Source: Pelomonas baiyunensis (GTDB lineage: Bacteria > Pseudomonadota > Gammaproteobacteria > Burkholderiales > Burkholderiaceae_C). From it: a stretch of DNA of 64,000 nucleotides. The stretch is from positions 372,001-436,000 of the forward strand of contig NZ_JBIGIB010000002.1 in the NCBI RefSeq assembly GCF_043555935.1. Reading direction: 5' to 3'. Shown here piece by piece: positions 6,651 to 14,562 of the stretch. The translations under genes were made by a program, and so were the position numbers. Each line of letters starts with the position of its first letter. The first letter of the stretch is position 1. Under the pieces are notes generated by a model, which had not been told where the DNA came from, did not search any database, and worked only from the letters and a program-made list of their open reading frames with translations.

Positions 6651-9248
6651 TCAGCAGGTCGGGGCCGTGGCCTTGGCGGCGTCGGCGTATTCCTCGATCT
6701 GGTCGAAATTCATGTAGCGGTAGACGCTGGCCTTGTCGGCGTCGATCACGCCCATCTCCTTCAGGTACTCCTCCTTGGTCGGCAGGCGGCCCAGGCGGGA
6801 TGCGATGGCCGACAGCTCCGCCGAGCCCAGGAACACGTTGGTGTTCTTGCCCAGGCGGTTCGGGAAGTTGCGGGTGGAGGTGGAGATGACGGTCGCGCCT
6901 TCACGCACTTGCGCCTGGTTGCCCATGCACAGCGAGCAGCCCGGCATTTCGGTGCGCGCTCCAGCGGTGCCGAAGGCGGCGTAGTGGCCTTCCTTGATCA
7001 GCTCGCTCTGGTCCATCTTGGTCGGCGGGGCGACCCACAGCTTGACCGGGATGTCGCGCTGGCCGCCCAGCAGCTTGGCCGCGGCGCGGAAGTGGCCGAT
7101 GTTGGTCATGCACGAACCGATGAAGGCTTCGTCGATCTTGGTGCCGGCGACTTCGGACAGGAACTTGGCGTCGTCCGGGTCATTCGGGCAGCAGACGATG
7201 GGCTCCTTGATGTCGGCCAGATCGATCTCGATCACGGCGGCGTACTCGGCGTCCTTGTCGGCTTCCAGCAGGTTGGGGTTGGCCAGCCAGGCTTCGACCT
7301 TCTCGATGCGGCGCTGCAGCGTCTTCGCGTCAGCGTAACCGTCGGCGATCATGTTCTTCATCAGCACGACGTTGGAGGTCAGGTACTCCTTGATCGGGGC
7401 CGGGTTGAGCTTGATCGTGCAGCCGGCGGCCGAGCGTTCAGCCGACGCGTCGGACAGCTCGAACGCTTGCTCGACCTTCAGGTCCGGCAGGCCTTCGATT
7501 TCCAGGATGCGGCCCGAGAACACGTTCTTCTTGCCGGCCTTGGCGACGGTCAGCAGACCGGCCTTGATGGCGTACAGCGGGATGGCGTGCACCAGGTCGC
7601 GCAGCGTCACGCCCGGCTGCATCTCGCCCTTGAAGCGCACCAGCACCGATTCCGGCATGTCCAGCGGCATCACGCCCGTGGCAGCACCGAAGGCCACCAG
7701 GCCCGAGCCGGCGGGGAAGGAGATGCCGATGGGGAAGCGGGTGTGGGAGTCGCCACCGGTGCCGACCGTGTCGGGCAGCAGCAGGCGGTTCAGCCAGCTG
7801 TGGATGACGCCGTCGCCCGGGCGCAGTGCCACGCCGCCGCGGTTGCTGATGAAGGCCGGCAGCTCGCGGTGGGTCTTGACGTCCACCGGCTTCGGGTAAG
7901 CGGCGGTGTGGCAGAAGGACTGCATGACCAGGTCGGCCGAGAAGCCCAGGCAGGCCAGGTCCTTCAGCTCGTCGCGGGTCATCGGGCCGGTCGTGTCTTG
8001 CGAACCGACGGTGGTCATCTTGGGCTCGCAGTAGGTGCCCGGGCGCACGCCCTGGCCTTCCGGCAGGCCAACCGCGCGGCCGACCATCTTTTGCGCCAGC
8101 GTGAAGCCGGCGTTGGATGCGGCAGGCGCTTGCGGCAGGCGGAACAGCGTCGAGGCGGGCAGGCCCAGGAACTCGCGCGCCTTGGCGGTCAGCGAGCGGC
8201 CGATGATGAGGTTGATGCGGCCGCCGGCGCGCACCTCGTCGAACAGCACGTCGCTCTTGAGCTTGAACTCGGCGACGGTTTCGCCGTTCTTCACCAGCTT
8301 GCCGTCATAGGGCAGCACGTCGATGACGTCGCCCATCTCCAGCTTGCTGACGTCCACTTCGATGGGCAGCGAGCCGGAGTCTTCCTGGGTGTTGAAGAAG
8401 ATCGGCGCGATCTTGCCGCCCAGCGTCACGCCGCCGAAGCGCTTGTTCGGCACAAAGGGGATGTCTTGGCCCGTGGCCCAGATCACCGAGTTGGTGGCGG
8501 ACTTGCGCGAGGAGCCGGTGCCGACCACGTCGCCCACGTAGGCCACGAGGTTGCCCTTCTTCTTCAGGTCCTCGATGAACTGCATCGGGCCGCGCTTGCC
8601 GTCTTCCTCGGGCTTGAAGGCCGCATCCGGGCGGGTGTTCTTCAGCATCGCCAGGTAGTGCAGCGGAATGTCCGGGCGGCTCCAGGCGTCAGGAGCCGGC
8701 GACAGATCGTCGGTGTTGGTTTCGCCGGGCACCTTGAAGACGGTGACGGTGATCTTCTTCTCGACCTCGGGGCGGGAGGTGAACCACTCGGCATCGGCCC
8801 AGCTCTTCATCACTTCCTGGGCCTTGGCGTTGCCGGCCTTGGCCTTGGTGGCGACGTCGTTGAAGTAGTCGAACATCAGCAGGGTCTTCTTCAGACCTTC
8901 GGCCGCGACGCCGGCGACTTCGGCGTCGTCCAGCAGTTCGATCAGCGGATGCACGTTGTAGCCGCCCACCATGGTGCCCAGCAGCTCGGTGGCCTTGGCC
9001 TTGGAGATCAGGCCGACGGCGATGTCGCCGTGCGCGACGGCGGCCAGGAACGAGGCCTTGACCTTGGCGGCGTCGTCCACGCCCGGGGGCACGCGGTGGG
9101 TCAGCAGGTCCAGCAGGAAGGCATCTTCACCAGCCGGCGGGTTCTTGATCAGCTCGATCAGCTCGGCCACCTGCTTGGCGTCCAGGGCCAGGGGGGGAAT
9201 GCCGAGCGCGGCGCGTTCAGCAACGTGTTGACGGTAGGCGGTGAGCAT
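6651..9248 (-). CDS. acnB: Aconitate hydratase B
   Basis: 865 residues, the normal AcnB length. The AcnB order is present: N-terminal HEAT-like domain (about 1-160), swivel domain (GTGSSRKSATNSVIW, FGGVTLGGKIAPIFF), then the Fe-S domains. The cluster cysteines appear in IGSCMTNIGH and PGCSLCMGNQ, and active-site residues in GTGGDSHTRFP and ISTSTRNFPNR. It interconverts citrate and isocitrate in the TCA cycle in the cytoplasm; AcnB apo-protein can also bind RNA in other bacteria. A GGAGA site precedes the ATG. Only 29 bases separate it from the upstream vapC stop, so its transcription must come from within or upstream of the toxin-antitoxin pair. Confidence 0.97.
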   Translation of the reverse strand: MLTAYRQHVAERAALGIPPLALDAKQVAELIELIKNPPAGEDAFLLDLLTHRVPPGVDDAAKVKASFLAAVAHGDIAVGLISKAKATELLGTMVGGYNVHPLIELLDDAEVAGVAAEGLKKTLLMFDYFNDVATKAKAGNAKAQEVMKSWADAEWFTSRPEVEKKITVTVFKVPGETNTDDLSPAPDAWSRPDIPLHYLAMLKNTRPDAAFKPEEDGKRGPMQFIEDLKKKGNLVAYVGDVVGTGSSRKSATNSVIWATGQDIPFVPNKRFGGVTLGGKIAPIFFNTQEDSGSLPIEVDVSKLEMGDVIDVLPYDGKLVKNGETVAEFKLKSDVLFDEVRAGGRINLIIGRSLTAKAREFLGLPASTLFRLPQAPAASNAGFTLAQKMVGRAVGLPEGQGVRPGTYCEPKMTTVGSQDTTGPMTRDELKDLACLGFSADLVMQSFCHTAAYPKPVDVKTHRELPAFISNRGGVALRPGDGVIHSWLNRLLLPDTVGTGGDSHTRFPIGISFPAGSGLVAFGAATGVMPLDMPESVLVRFKGEMQPGVTLRDLVHAIPLYAIKAGLLTVAKAGKKNVFSGRILEIEGLPDLKVEQAFELSDASAERSAAGCTIKLNPAPIKEYLTSNVVLMKNMIADGYADAKTLQRRIEKVEAWLANPNLLEADKDAEYAAVIEIDLADIKEPIVCCPNDPDDAKFLSEVAGTKIDEAFIGSCMTNIGHFRAAAKLLGGQRDIPVKLWVAPPTKMDQSELIKEGHYAAFGTAGARTEMPGCSLCMGNQAQVREGATVISTSTRNFPNRLGKNTNVFLGSAELSAIASRLGRLPTKEEYLKEMGVIDADKASVYRYMNFDQIEEYADAAKATAPTC

Positions 9249-9277
9249 GGTGTTCTCCAGTTGAAATCAAGCCGAAA

Positions 9278-9697
9278 TCAGGCGCCGGGCACGATGACCC
9301 TGAGCCCTTTGAAATAGTCGCGAAAAAAGCCTTGGTCGCGAGTGATGAGCGCCTGGCACTGCAGCAGGGCGTGGGCGCCGATGAGGAAATCCGGAACGGT
9401 GCGCGGGCCGGCGGCCAGTTGGCCGGTGGTGCGCTGGCGCTCTTTGTAACGCCGTTGCATCTCGCCTGCACGCACGGCCGCGCGGGATTCGATGGGGGAG
9501 TAGACGATGCCCACGCCTTCCAGCGCGTCGAGCAACTCGGCCCCGAACCCCAGGCCCGACACCACTTCGCTCAGCACGACATCGCACGCCACGACCGGGC
9601 CGCGCGCCAATGCCTGGCGCAGGCAGTCCTCCGCCGCCTCGGCACCGGCGTCACCGCCGAGGAGGTCGATCAGTACGGAGGAGTCGATGGCGATCAC
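9278..9697 (-). CDS. vapC: VapC-type PIN-domain toxin (RNase)
   Basis: 139 residues with the PIN acidic quartet in place: D5 (MIAID), E44 (LSEV), D103 (VPDFLIGAHA) and D121 (ITRDQGFF). PIN toxins are Mg-dependent ribonucleases that cut tRNA or rRNA and arrest growth. The start overlaps the stop of the antitoxin gene by 4 bases (ATGA), as expected of a VapBC operon. It lies inside an otherwise conserved TCA-cycle gene series, between an exported-protein gene and acnB, on the same strand as both. No catalytic residue is missing, so it is probably active. Confidence 0.9.
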   Translation of the reverse strand: MIAIDSSVLIDLLGGDAGAEAAEDCLRQALARGPVVACDVVLSEVVSGLGFGAELLDALEGVGIVYSPIESRAAVRAGEMQRRYKERQRTTGQLAAGPRTVPDFLIGAHALLQCQALITRDQGFFRDYFKGLRVIVPGA

Positions 9698-9939
9698 GGC
9701 TCGACCGGATCGCCTGGGGCGCGACCGCGGAGGTCGCGCATCACGTCGTCGGTGGTGACGCCGTCAGGCAGCTTGAAACGCCCGCGCAGCTTGGCGAGCG
9801 CGTCGTCGACGTTCTTGCGAAGGATGATGCGCCCGCCGTCCAGCTCCACCTTGAGCGTGGTGCCTTTGGTCAGCCCGAGTGCGTCTCGGACGGCTTTGGG
9901 CAGCGTGATCTGCCCGCGTTCGGCAACGGTGGCTTCCAT
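9694..9939 (-). CDS. vapB: VapB-type antitoxin, AbrB/SpoVT fold
   Basis: 81 residues. The first half is a swapped-hairpin AbrB DNA-binding domain (ATVAERGQITLPKAVRDALG, then TTLKVELDGGRIILRK). The C-terminal tail (DDALAKLRGRFKLPDG) would wrap the PIN toxin. It neutralises VapC and, with it, represses the operon; a perfect inverted repeat suitable as operator lies 58 bases upstream of the start. Confidence 0.9.
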   Translation of the reverse strand: MEATVAERGQITLPKAVRDALGLTKGTTLKVELDGGRIILRKNVDDALAKLRGRFKLPDGVTTDDVMRDLRGRAPGDPVEP

Positions 9940-9996
9940 GGGGCCTCCAGCGGCTGAGTGGCGCTGAAGGCACGTCGCTCAGGTATGCATCAGAAA

Positions 9997-10017
9997 GTAT
10001 GTATTCATTCTACATAC
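9997..10017. promoter_or_regulatory. Inverted repeat, candidate VapBC operator
   Basis: GTATGTA, seven bases, TACATAC: perfect 7-bp arms upstream of vapB in an AT-rich patch unlike its surroundings. AbrB-type antitoxins bind such dyads to autoregulate. A short GC hairpin (ACCCG-AACTT-CGGGT) follows directly at 10016-10030. Confidence 0.55.
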
Positions 10018-10045
10018 CCGAACTTCGGGTTTCAACTGAGACAGC

Positions 10046-10681
10046 TCACTTGCTCAGTTTGGTGGGCTTGGCGCCGTTGGCGGGCTTCGCCGGCTTGGCG
10101 GCCGGGGCGGGCGCAGCCGCCGTTTCCGGGGCCGTGGGCGTGATGCCCAGGCCGCTGCGGGCGGCTTCGGCGGCGTCGGCCTCCGGGTCGGCCAGCTTGG
10201 CAGCCTTGGCGGCAGCGATGAGCTTTTCCTGCTCCGGGTGCACGCAGTCGTCGAGCAGGCGCTGACCGATCTTGGTGTCCAGCAACATCGACTTGTTGGC
10301 GATCTGGATCATCAGCGTGCGGCCGGTCACGTCTTCCAGGCGCAACGCGCCGGTGGAGGACAGCACGGGCTTCATCGTGATGACCTGCTTCTTCCAAGCG
10401 ACGTTGATGTAGCCCGCCACCTTGGGGTGCTTGTCGATGTGCACCGATTCCTTGAACTCGCAGGCGTACTCGCCCAGGTAGGCGCGCTCGGCGGCAGCCA
10501 GTTGCGGCTCGTCGGCGTCGGTCAGCACGGGCTCCGGCGGCGGCGCCACGGGCTTCTTGACCGCAGGCGCCTTGGCCGCTGGTTTGGCAGCCGGCTTGGC
10601 CGGGGTGGTTTGCGCCAGGGCGGGCAGGGCGGCAGCGAGAACGAGGGCAGCAGCGGCGCTGCGGAGCACGGGGTACGACAT
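10046..10681 (-). CDS. Exported protein of unknown function
   Basis: 211 residues. A signal peptide is clear (MSYPVLRSAAAALVLAAALPALAQ). Both ends of the mature protein are low-complexity Ala/Pro/Lys. The conserved-looking core is about residues 65-150 (YLGEYACEFKESVHIDKHP, VAWKKQVITMKPVLSSTGALR, IQIANKSMLLDTKIGQRLLDDC), with two cysteines that could form a disulfide in the periplasm. I do not recognise a named family. It lies between the CitE-like gene and vapBC-acnB, a position where Burkholderiales often carry a small exported protein. Confidence 0.7.
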   Translation of the reverse strand: MSYPVLRSAAAALVLAAALPALAQTTPAKPAAKPAAKAPAVKKPVAPPPEPVLTDADEPQLAAAERAYLGEYACEFKESVHIDKHPKVAGYINVAWKKQVITMKPVLSSTGALRLEDVTGRTLMIQIANKSMLLDTKIGQRLLDDCVHPEQEKLIAAAKAAKLADPEADAAEAARSGLGITPTAPETAAAPAPAAKPAKPANGAKPTKLSK

Positions 10682-10797
10682 GGCGATGCGGAAAAGAGAG
10701 TGAACAGGGCGGCCGGCATCTTGGGGCTTGCACCCGCGGCCGGCGGTGAACAGATGTGTCGATTGTCTGCGCCGCGCGGGGCTGCACGGCTGCTGCT

Positions 10798-11808
10798 TTA
10801 CCCCAGGGCGCTTGAAAAGAACGCGTGTTGCGCGGCGTCAGGCAGCGGGCGGCCGGTGCGCTGTGCGCGCTCCAGCACGGTCCAGAAATAGCGGAAGCTG
10901 GCGCGGTCGTGCAGGCGGTCGCGGAAGGAAATGGGGGCCCAGTGCGCGGCTTGGGCTTGCAGCAGCAAGTCGGTTGCTTCCGTGATTTCGTCGTCGGCCG
11001 GCGCAAACGCCGAAAGGATGGGGCGGATCTGGTCCGGGTGGATGCTCCACATCCGCGTGTAGCCCATCTCGCGTGCGGCGCGCTGAGCGGCAGCAGCCAA
11101 GCGCTGCGTGTCGCGGAACTCTGTCACCACGCAATGCGACGGCGTCTTGCTGGCGGCGTGTGCCGCGGCCGCCACTTCCAGCTTGGCCCGCACCACCAGC
11201 GGGTGCTCGAACTGCCCGGGCAACTCCATGGCCGATTTCGGGATGGCGCCGCCATGGGCCGAGACGAAGTCCATCAGCCCGAACGAGAGCGACTCGATGC
11301 GCGGGTGCGCAGCGATGCGAAACACATCACGCAGCGCACCGTGGGTTTCGATCAGCACCTGCAGCGGCAGCTTGGGTCGGCCGTGGTGTTCGCAGGCGGC
11401 GTCGATGGCCGCCACAGCGCGCTCCACGTCCTCGGCGCTGTCGGGCTTGGGCACCATCAGGTAGGCCAGGCGGTGGCCCGCGCGGCCGATCAGGGTGTCG
11501 ACATCGGCCTCGAACGCCGCGTGGCCCCAGGGGTGCACGCGGGCGCCCACGCGGCCGAAGCGGTTGTCGGCGCTGTTGGCAATCTCCGCGATCAGCAGCG
11601 CGTGTTCGGCCTCGCCGCCCACCGGGGCGCCGTCTTCAGCGTCCAGCGTGATGTCGAACACCGGGCCGAGTTCAGCCTGCAGCGTCAGGCTCTTGCGCAT
11701 CCGCGCCTCCACGCCGCAGTAGTGGTCCACCACCGGCAGGGTGGGGCGGGCGGGCTCGTGGCCGAACAAGGCCAGACGGGGGTGCAGCGGTGCAGTGGAA
11801 TCGGTCAT
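10798..11808 (-). CDS. HpcH/HpaI aldolase / citrate-lyase beta-like protein
   Basis: 336 residues from the ATG at 11808; a TTG two codons earlier is a weaker choice. CitE-like TIM-barrel motifs are visible: LDAEDGAP (metal ligands), HPWGH, YLMVPKPDSAEDVE, LQVLIETHGAL (catalytic Glu) and FGLMDFVSAHGG, then SIHPDQI near the end. Relatives cleave malyl-, citramalyl- or beta-methylmalyl-CoA. No citrate-lyase alpha or gamma subunit is present, so it is not part of a citrate lyase complex. It lies immediately downstream of mdh, but the mdh terminator overlaps its upstream region, so it may depend on read-through or its own promoter. Confidence 0.85.
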   Translation of the reverse strand: MTDSTAPLHPRLALFGHEPARPTLPVVDHYCGVEARMRKSLTLQAELGPVFDITLDAEDGAPVGGEAEHALLIAEIANSADNRFGRVGARVHPWGHAAFEADVDTLIGRAGHRLAYLMVPKPDSAEDVERAVAAIDAACEHHGRPKLPLQVLIETHGALRDVFRIAAHPRIESLSFGLMDFVSAHGGAIPKSAMELPGQFEHPLVVRAKLEVAAAAHAASKTPSHCVVTEFRDTQRLAAAAQRAAREMGYTRMWSIHPDQIRPILSAFAPADDEITEATDLLLQAQAAHWAPISFRDRLHDRASFRYFWTVLERAQRTGRPLPDAAQHAFFSSALG

Positions 11809-11815
11809 CGGCAAT

Positions 11816-11843
11816 GAAAAAGGGCCGGCAAGCCGGCCCTTTG
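11816..11843 (-). terminator. Rho-independent terminator of mdh
   Basis: AGGGCCGGC / GCCGGCCCT form a near-perfect hairpin at 11821-11840, followed on the minus strand by a T run (AAAA at 11817-11820 on the plus strand). It ends eight bases before the ATG of the CitE-like gene. Confidence 0.85.
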
Positions 11844-11866
11844 CAACGAGAGGCTCAAGCCCCGGA

Positions 11867-12853
11867 TTACAGCAGGTGCTTGACGCCGTCCTGCTCGTCC
11901 GTCAGTTCCTTCAGCGTCTTGTTGATGCACTCTTGCGAGAAGGCGTCGATCTCGATGCCCTGGACGATCTTGTACTCGCCGCCTTCGCAGGTGACGGGGT
12001 AGCCGAACATGACTTCCTTGGGGATGCCGTATTCGCCACCCGACGGGATGCCCATCGTGACCCACTTGCCGTTGGTGCCCAGGGCCCAGTCGCGCATGTG
12101 GTCGATGGCAGCGTTGGCGGCCGAGGCGGCCGACGACAGGCCACGAGCGGCAATGATGGCCGCGCCGCGCTTGCCAACGGTGGGCAGGAACACTTCACGG
12201 TTCCACTGCTCGTCGTTGATCAGGTCCTTGACCGACTGGCCGTCGATCGTGGCGTTGCGGTAGTCGGCGTACATCGTGGGCGAGTGGTTGCCCCACACGG
12301 CCAGCTTCTCGATGGAACCCACGGCCTTGCCGGTCTTGGCAGCGATCTGCGAAGCGGCGCGGTTGTGGTCCAGGCGCAGCATGGCGGTGAAGTTCTTGGC
12401 CGGCAGGTCCGGGGCCGACTTCATCGCGATGTAGGCATTGGTGTTGGCGGGGTTGCCGACCACCAGCACGCGCACGTTGCGCGATGCAACGGCGTTCAGG
12501 GCCTTGCCTTGCACCGTGAAGATCTGGGCGTTGGCGGCGAGCAGGTCAGCGCGCTCCATGCCGGGGCCGCGCGGACGGGCGCCCACCAGCAGGGCGTAGT
12601 CGGTGTCCTTGAATGCGGTCATCGGGTCGCTGTGGGCTTCAATGCCGGCCAGCAGCGGGAAGGCGCAGTCTTCCAATTCCATGATCACGCCCTTCAGCGC
12701 GTTCTGAGCCTTTTCGTCGGGAATCTCCAACAGCTGCAGGATCACGGGCTGGTCTTTGCCCAGCATTTCGCCGGATGCAATGCGGAACAGCAGGGCGTAG
12801 CCAATCTGGCCGGCAGCGCCGGTAACGGCGACGCGAACGGGTTTCTTGCTCAT
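11867..12853 (-). CDS. mdh: Malate dehydrogenase
   Basis: 328 residues, typical of the proteobacterial NAD-dependent MDH of about 330. Motifs: nucleotide-binding TGAAGQIGYALLFRIASGEM, substrate loop GARPRGPGMERADLL, NPANTNAYIA, the catalytic-His segment VWGNHSPTMYAD, and the C-terminal SGGEYGIP. It oxidises malate to oxaloacetate in the TCA cycle. It is divergent from a GntR/HutC regulator across 86 bases and is followed by a strong terminator. Confidence 0.97.
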   Translation of the reverse strand: MSKKPVRVAVTGAAGQIGYALLFRIASGEMLGKDQPVILQLLEIPDEKAQNALKGVIMELEDCAFPLLAGIEAHSDPMTAFKDTDYALLVGARPRGPGMERADLLAANAQIFTVQGKALNAVASRNVRVLVVGNPANTNAYIAMKSAPDLPAKNFTAMLRLDHNRAASQIAAKTGKAVGSIEKLAVWGNHSPTMYADYRNATIDGQSVKDLINDEQWNREVFLPTVGKRGAAIIAARGLSSAASAANAAIDHMRDWALGTNGKWVTMGIPSGGEYGIPKEVMFGYPVTCEGGEYKIVQGIEIDAFSQECINKTLKELTDEQDGVKHLL

Positions 12854-12939
12854 GAAAGTCTCCGAAGGGGCAGTTGAAAAGCGAAAAGCTGGGCTAAACC
12901 GGTCAAGTGTACGGGCATACCCTGTGCTGCAATGCGGGC

Positions 12940-13656
12940 ATGCCCAAGTCCGCCGCCCCGCTTTACGAGCAGATCCGTGAATTGATCGTGGCCGCTTTGG
13001 CCGGCGGCGAATGGCGCCCCGGCGACGCGCTGCCCAGCGAGGCTGCGTTGGCCGCCCGCTTCCAGGCCAGCCCGGGCACGGTGCGGCGGGCGCTGGACGA
13101 GCTGGCCGCAGCGCACGTGGTGGAGCGCCGCCAGGGTGCCGGCACGTTCGTGGCCACCCACACGGCGCCGCGCGACGCCTACCGGTTCTTGCGGCTGGTG
13201 TCGGACGAAGGAAAAAAGGGTTTCACCCGCCGGCTGGTGCACTGTCGCCGGGCGCGCGCGTCGGCAGAAACCGCGCGCATGCTGCAACTGCGCACGGCCG
13301 AGCCCGTGATCGAAGTACGGCGGCTGTTGCTGCGCGGGGACCGACCGGCCGTGCTGGATGACCTGTGGTTGCCTGAGCGCCACTTCAAGGGCCTGACGAG
13401 CGACGTGATCAACGGCTACGCCGGCACGCTGTACGCGCTGTTCGAAGAGCGCTACCAGGTGCACATGGTGCGTGCGGAAGAAAAGCTGCGCGCCGTCTCG
13501 GCGAGTGAAGAGGCGGCCGGATTGCTGGCCGTGGCGCCTGGGCATCCGCTGCTCAGCGTGGACCGAGTGGCCTACACCTACGGCGGTCGGCCGGTGGAGC
13601 TGCGGCGCGGTCTCTACCACACGGAATCCGACCATTACCGCAACGACTTGAACTGA
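12940..13656 (+). CDS. GntR-family regulator, HutC/UTRA type
   Basis: 238 residues from the ATG at 12940, which directly precedes the conserved PLYEQIRELIV helix; an upstream in-frame start adds eleven residues with no homology look. Winged helix at about 5-72 (GDALPSEAALAARFQASPGTVRRALDEL, then RRQGAGTFVA), UTRA effector domain at about 90-235 (RRLLLRGDRPAVLDDLWLP, ERYQVHMVRAEEKL). It sits between divergent mdh and the sdh operon, the usual place for a regulator of TCA genes in this order. Effector not deducible from sequence; a TCA intermediate is plausible. Confidence 0.9.
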   Translation: MPKSAAPLYEQIRELIVAALAGGEWRPGDALPSEAALAARFQASPGTVRRALDELAAAHVVERRQGAGTFVATHTAPRDAYRFLRLVSDEGKKGFTRRLVHCRRARASAETARMLQLRTAEPVIEVRRLLLRGDRPAVLDDLWLPERHFKGLTSDVINGYAGTLYALFEERYQVHMVRAEEKLRAVSASEEAAGLLAVAPGHPLLSVDRVAYTYGGRPVELRRGLYHTESDHYRNDLN

Positions 13657-13749
13657 ATCTGACAATGCCGCACTGCAGCAACCGCGAAGCTCGGCCTCCG
13701 TGTTGGCCCTAGAATCTTTCGGTTTCACATTGATTACGCAGGCTCGACC

Positions 13750-14178
13750 ATGACGGACAGCGCCAAGACCCGCCCGGTCTTCACCAATATCCACGTCACG
13801 CAAATCGTCAGTTACCGCCTTCCGCCTGCTGGCATTGTTTCCATCCTGCATCGCATCAGCGGCCTGCTGATGTTTTTGCTGCTGCCCTTCGTGGTCTGGA
13901 TGCTGGACAACAGCCTCAGTTCGGAAATCTCGTTCGAAGCGTTCACCAACGTTTTCGTGGCGGGTGTGGCGGGTATCCCTGGCTGGTTTGTGAAACTGGT
14001 GGCCTTGGGTTTGATCTGGGCTTACCTCCACCACTTCATTGCCGGCGTGCGCCACCTCTGGATGGATGCCACCCACAGCGTGAGCAAGGCTCAAGGCCAC
14101 AGCTCGGCCGTGGTGACGCTGGTGCTGAGCGTGCTGCTGACGGTGGCGCTGGGCGCCAAGCTGTTCGGCCTGTACTGA
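13750..14178 (+). CDS. sdhC: Succinate dehydrogenase, cytochrome b556 subunit
   Basis: 142 residues with three hydrophobic membrane helices. Family signatures: VSYRLPPAGIVSILHRISG (quinone-site Ser and Arg region) and LHHFIAGVRHLWMD, whose His is the heme-ligand region. Anchors SdhAB to the inner membrane and passes electrons to ubiquinone. First gene of the sdhCDAB-sdhE-gltA run; a TAGAAT hexamer at 13710-13715 could be its -10 box, but I see no good -35. Confidence 0.95.
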   Translation: MTDSAKTRPVFTNIHVTQIVSYRLPPAGIVSILHRISGLLMFLLLPFVVWMLDNSLSSEISFEAFTNVFVAGVAGIPGWFVKLVALGLIWAYLHHFIAGVRHLWMDATHSVSKAQGHSSAVVTLVLSVLLTVALGAKLFGLY

Positions 14179-14202
14179 TCCCATCGCACAAGGACAACAA
14201 CA

Positions 14203-14562
14203 ATGAGCACATTCGGCTCCAAGCGCCTGGTCGTGGGCGCGCACTACGGACTGCGTGACTGGCTGGCCCAGCGCGTCACGGCCGTTCTGATGGCCCTGTT
14301 CACGGTCGCCCTGCTCGTGCAGGTGCTGATGCCCGGCGCTCTCGGCTACGACCGTTGGGCAGCGATCTTCTCCCAGCAGTGGATGAAGGTTCTGAGTTTC
14401 GTGACCATCCTGGCTCTGGCCTATCACGCCTGGGTGGGCGTGCGGGACATCTGGATGGACTACATCAAGCCGGTTGGCATTCGACTGGCCCTGCAAGTGT
14501 TTTCGATCGTGTGGCTGCTTGGCTGTGCCGGCTGGGCAATCCAGGTGCTGTGGAGACTGTGA
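14203..14562 (+). CDS. sdhD: Succinate dehydrogenase, hydrophobic anchor subunit
   Basis: 119 residues, three membrane helices. LRDWLAQRVTAVLMALFTV near the start and LAYHAWVGVRDIWMDYIKP (heme and quinone side residues) match SdhD. It shares one base with the start of sdhA (TGATG), so translation is coupled. Together with SdhC it binds heme b and ubiquinone. Confidence 0.94.
   Translation: MSTFGSKRLVVGAHYGLRDWLAQRVTAVLMALFTVALLVQVLMPGALGYDRWAAIFSQQWMKVLSFVTILALAYHAWVGVRDIWMDYIKPVGIRLALQVFSIVWLLGCAGWAIQVLWRL

Noticed and set aside
6909..9317. 802-codon open frame antisense to acnB
   Set aside because: AcnB is unmistakable on the other strand; the antisense product has no motif and the His/Gly/Val bias of a shadow frame.
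10798..11808. Citrate lyase operon beside mdh
   Set aside because: Only a CitE-like gene is present; CitF, CitD and the ligase are missing, so it is a stand-alone HpcH/HpaI-type lyase.
12854..12939. GntR operator between mdh and the GntR gene
   Set aside because: Only an imperfect GTGTAC/GCATAC half-dyad is seen; too weak to list.
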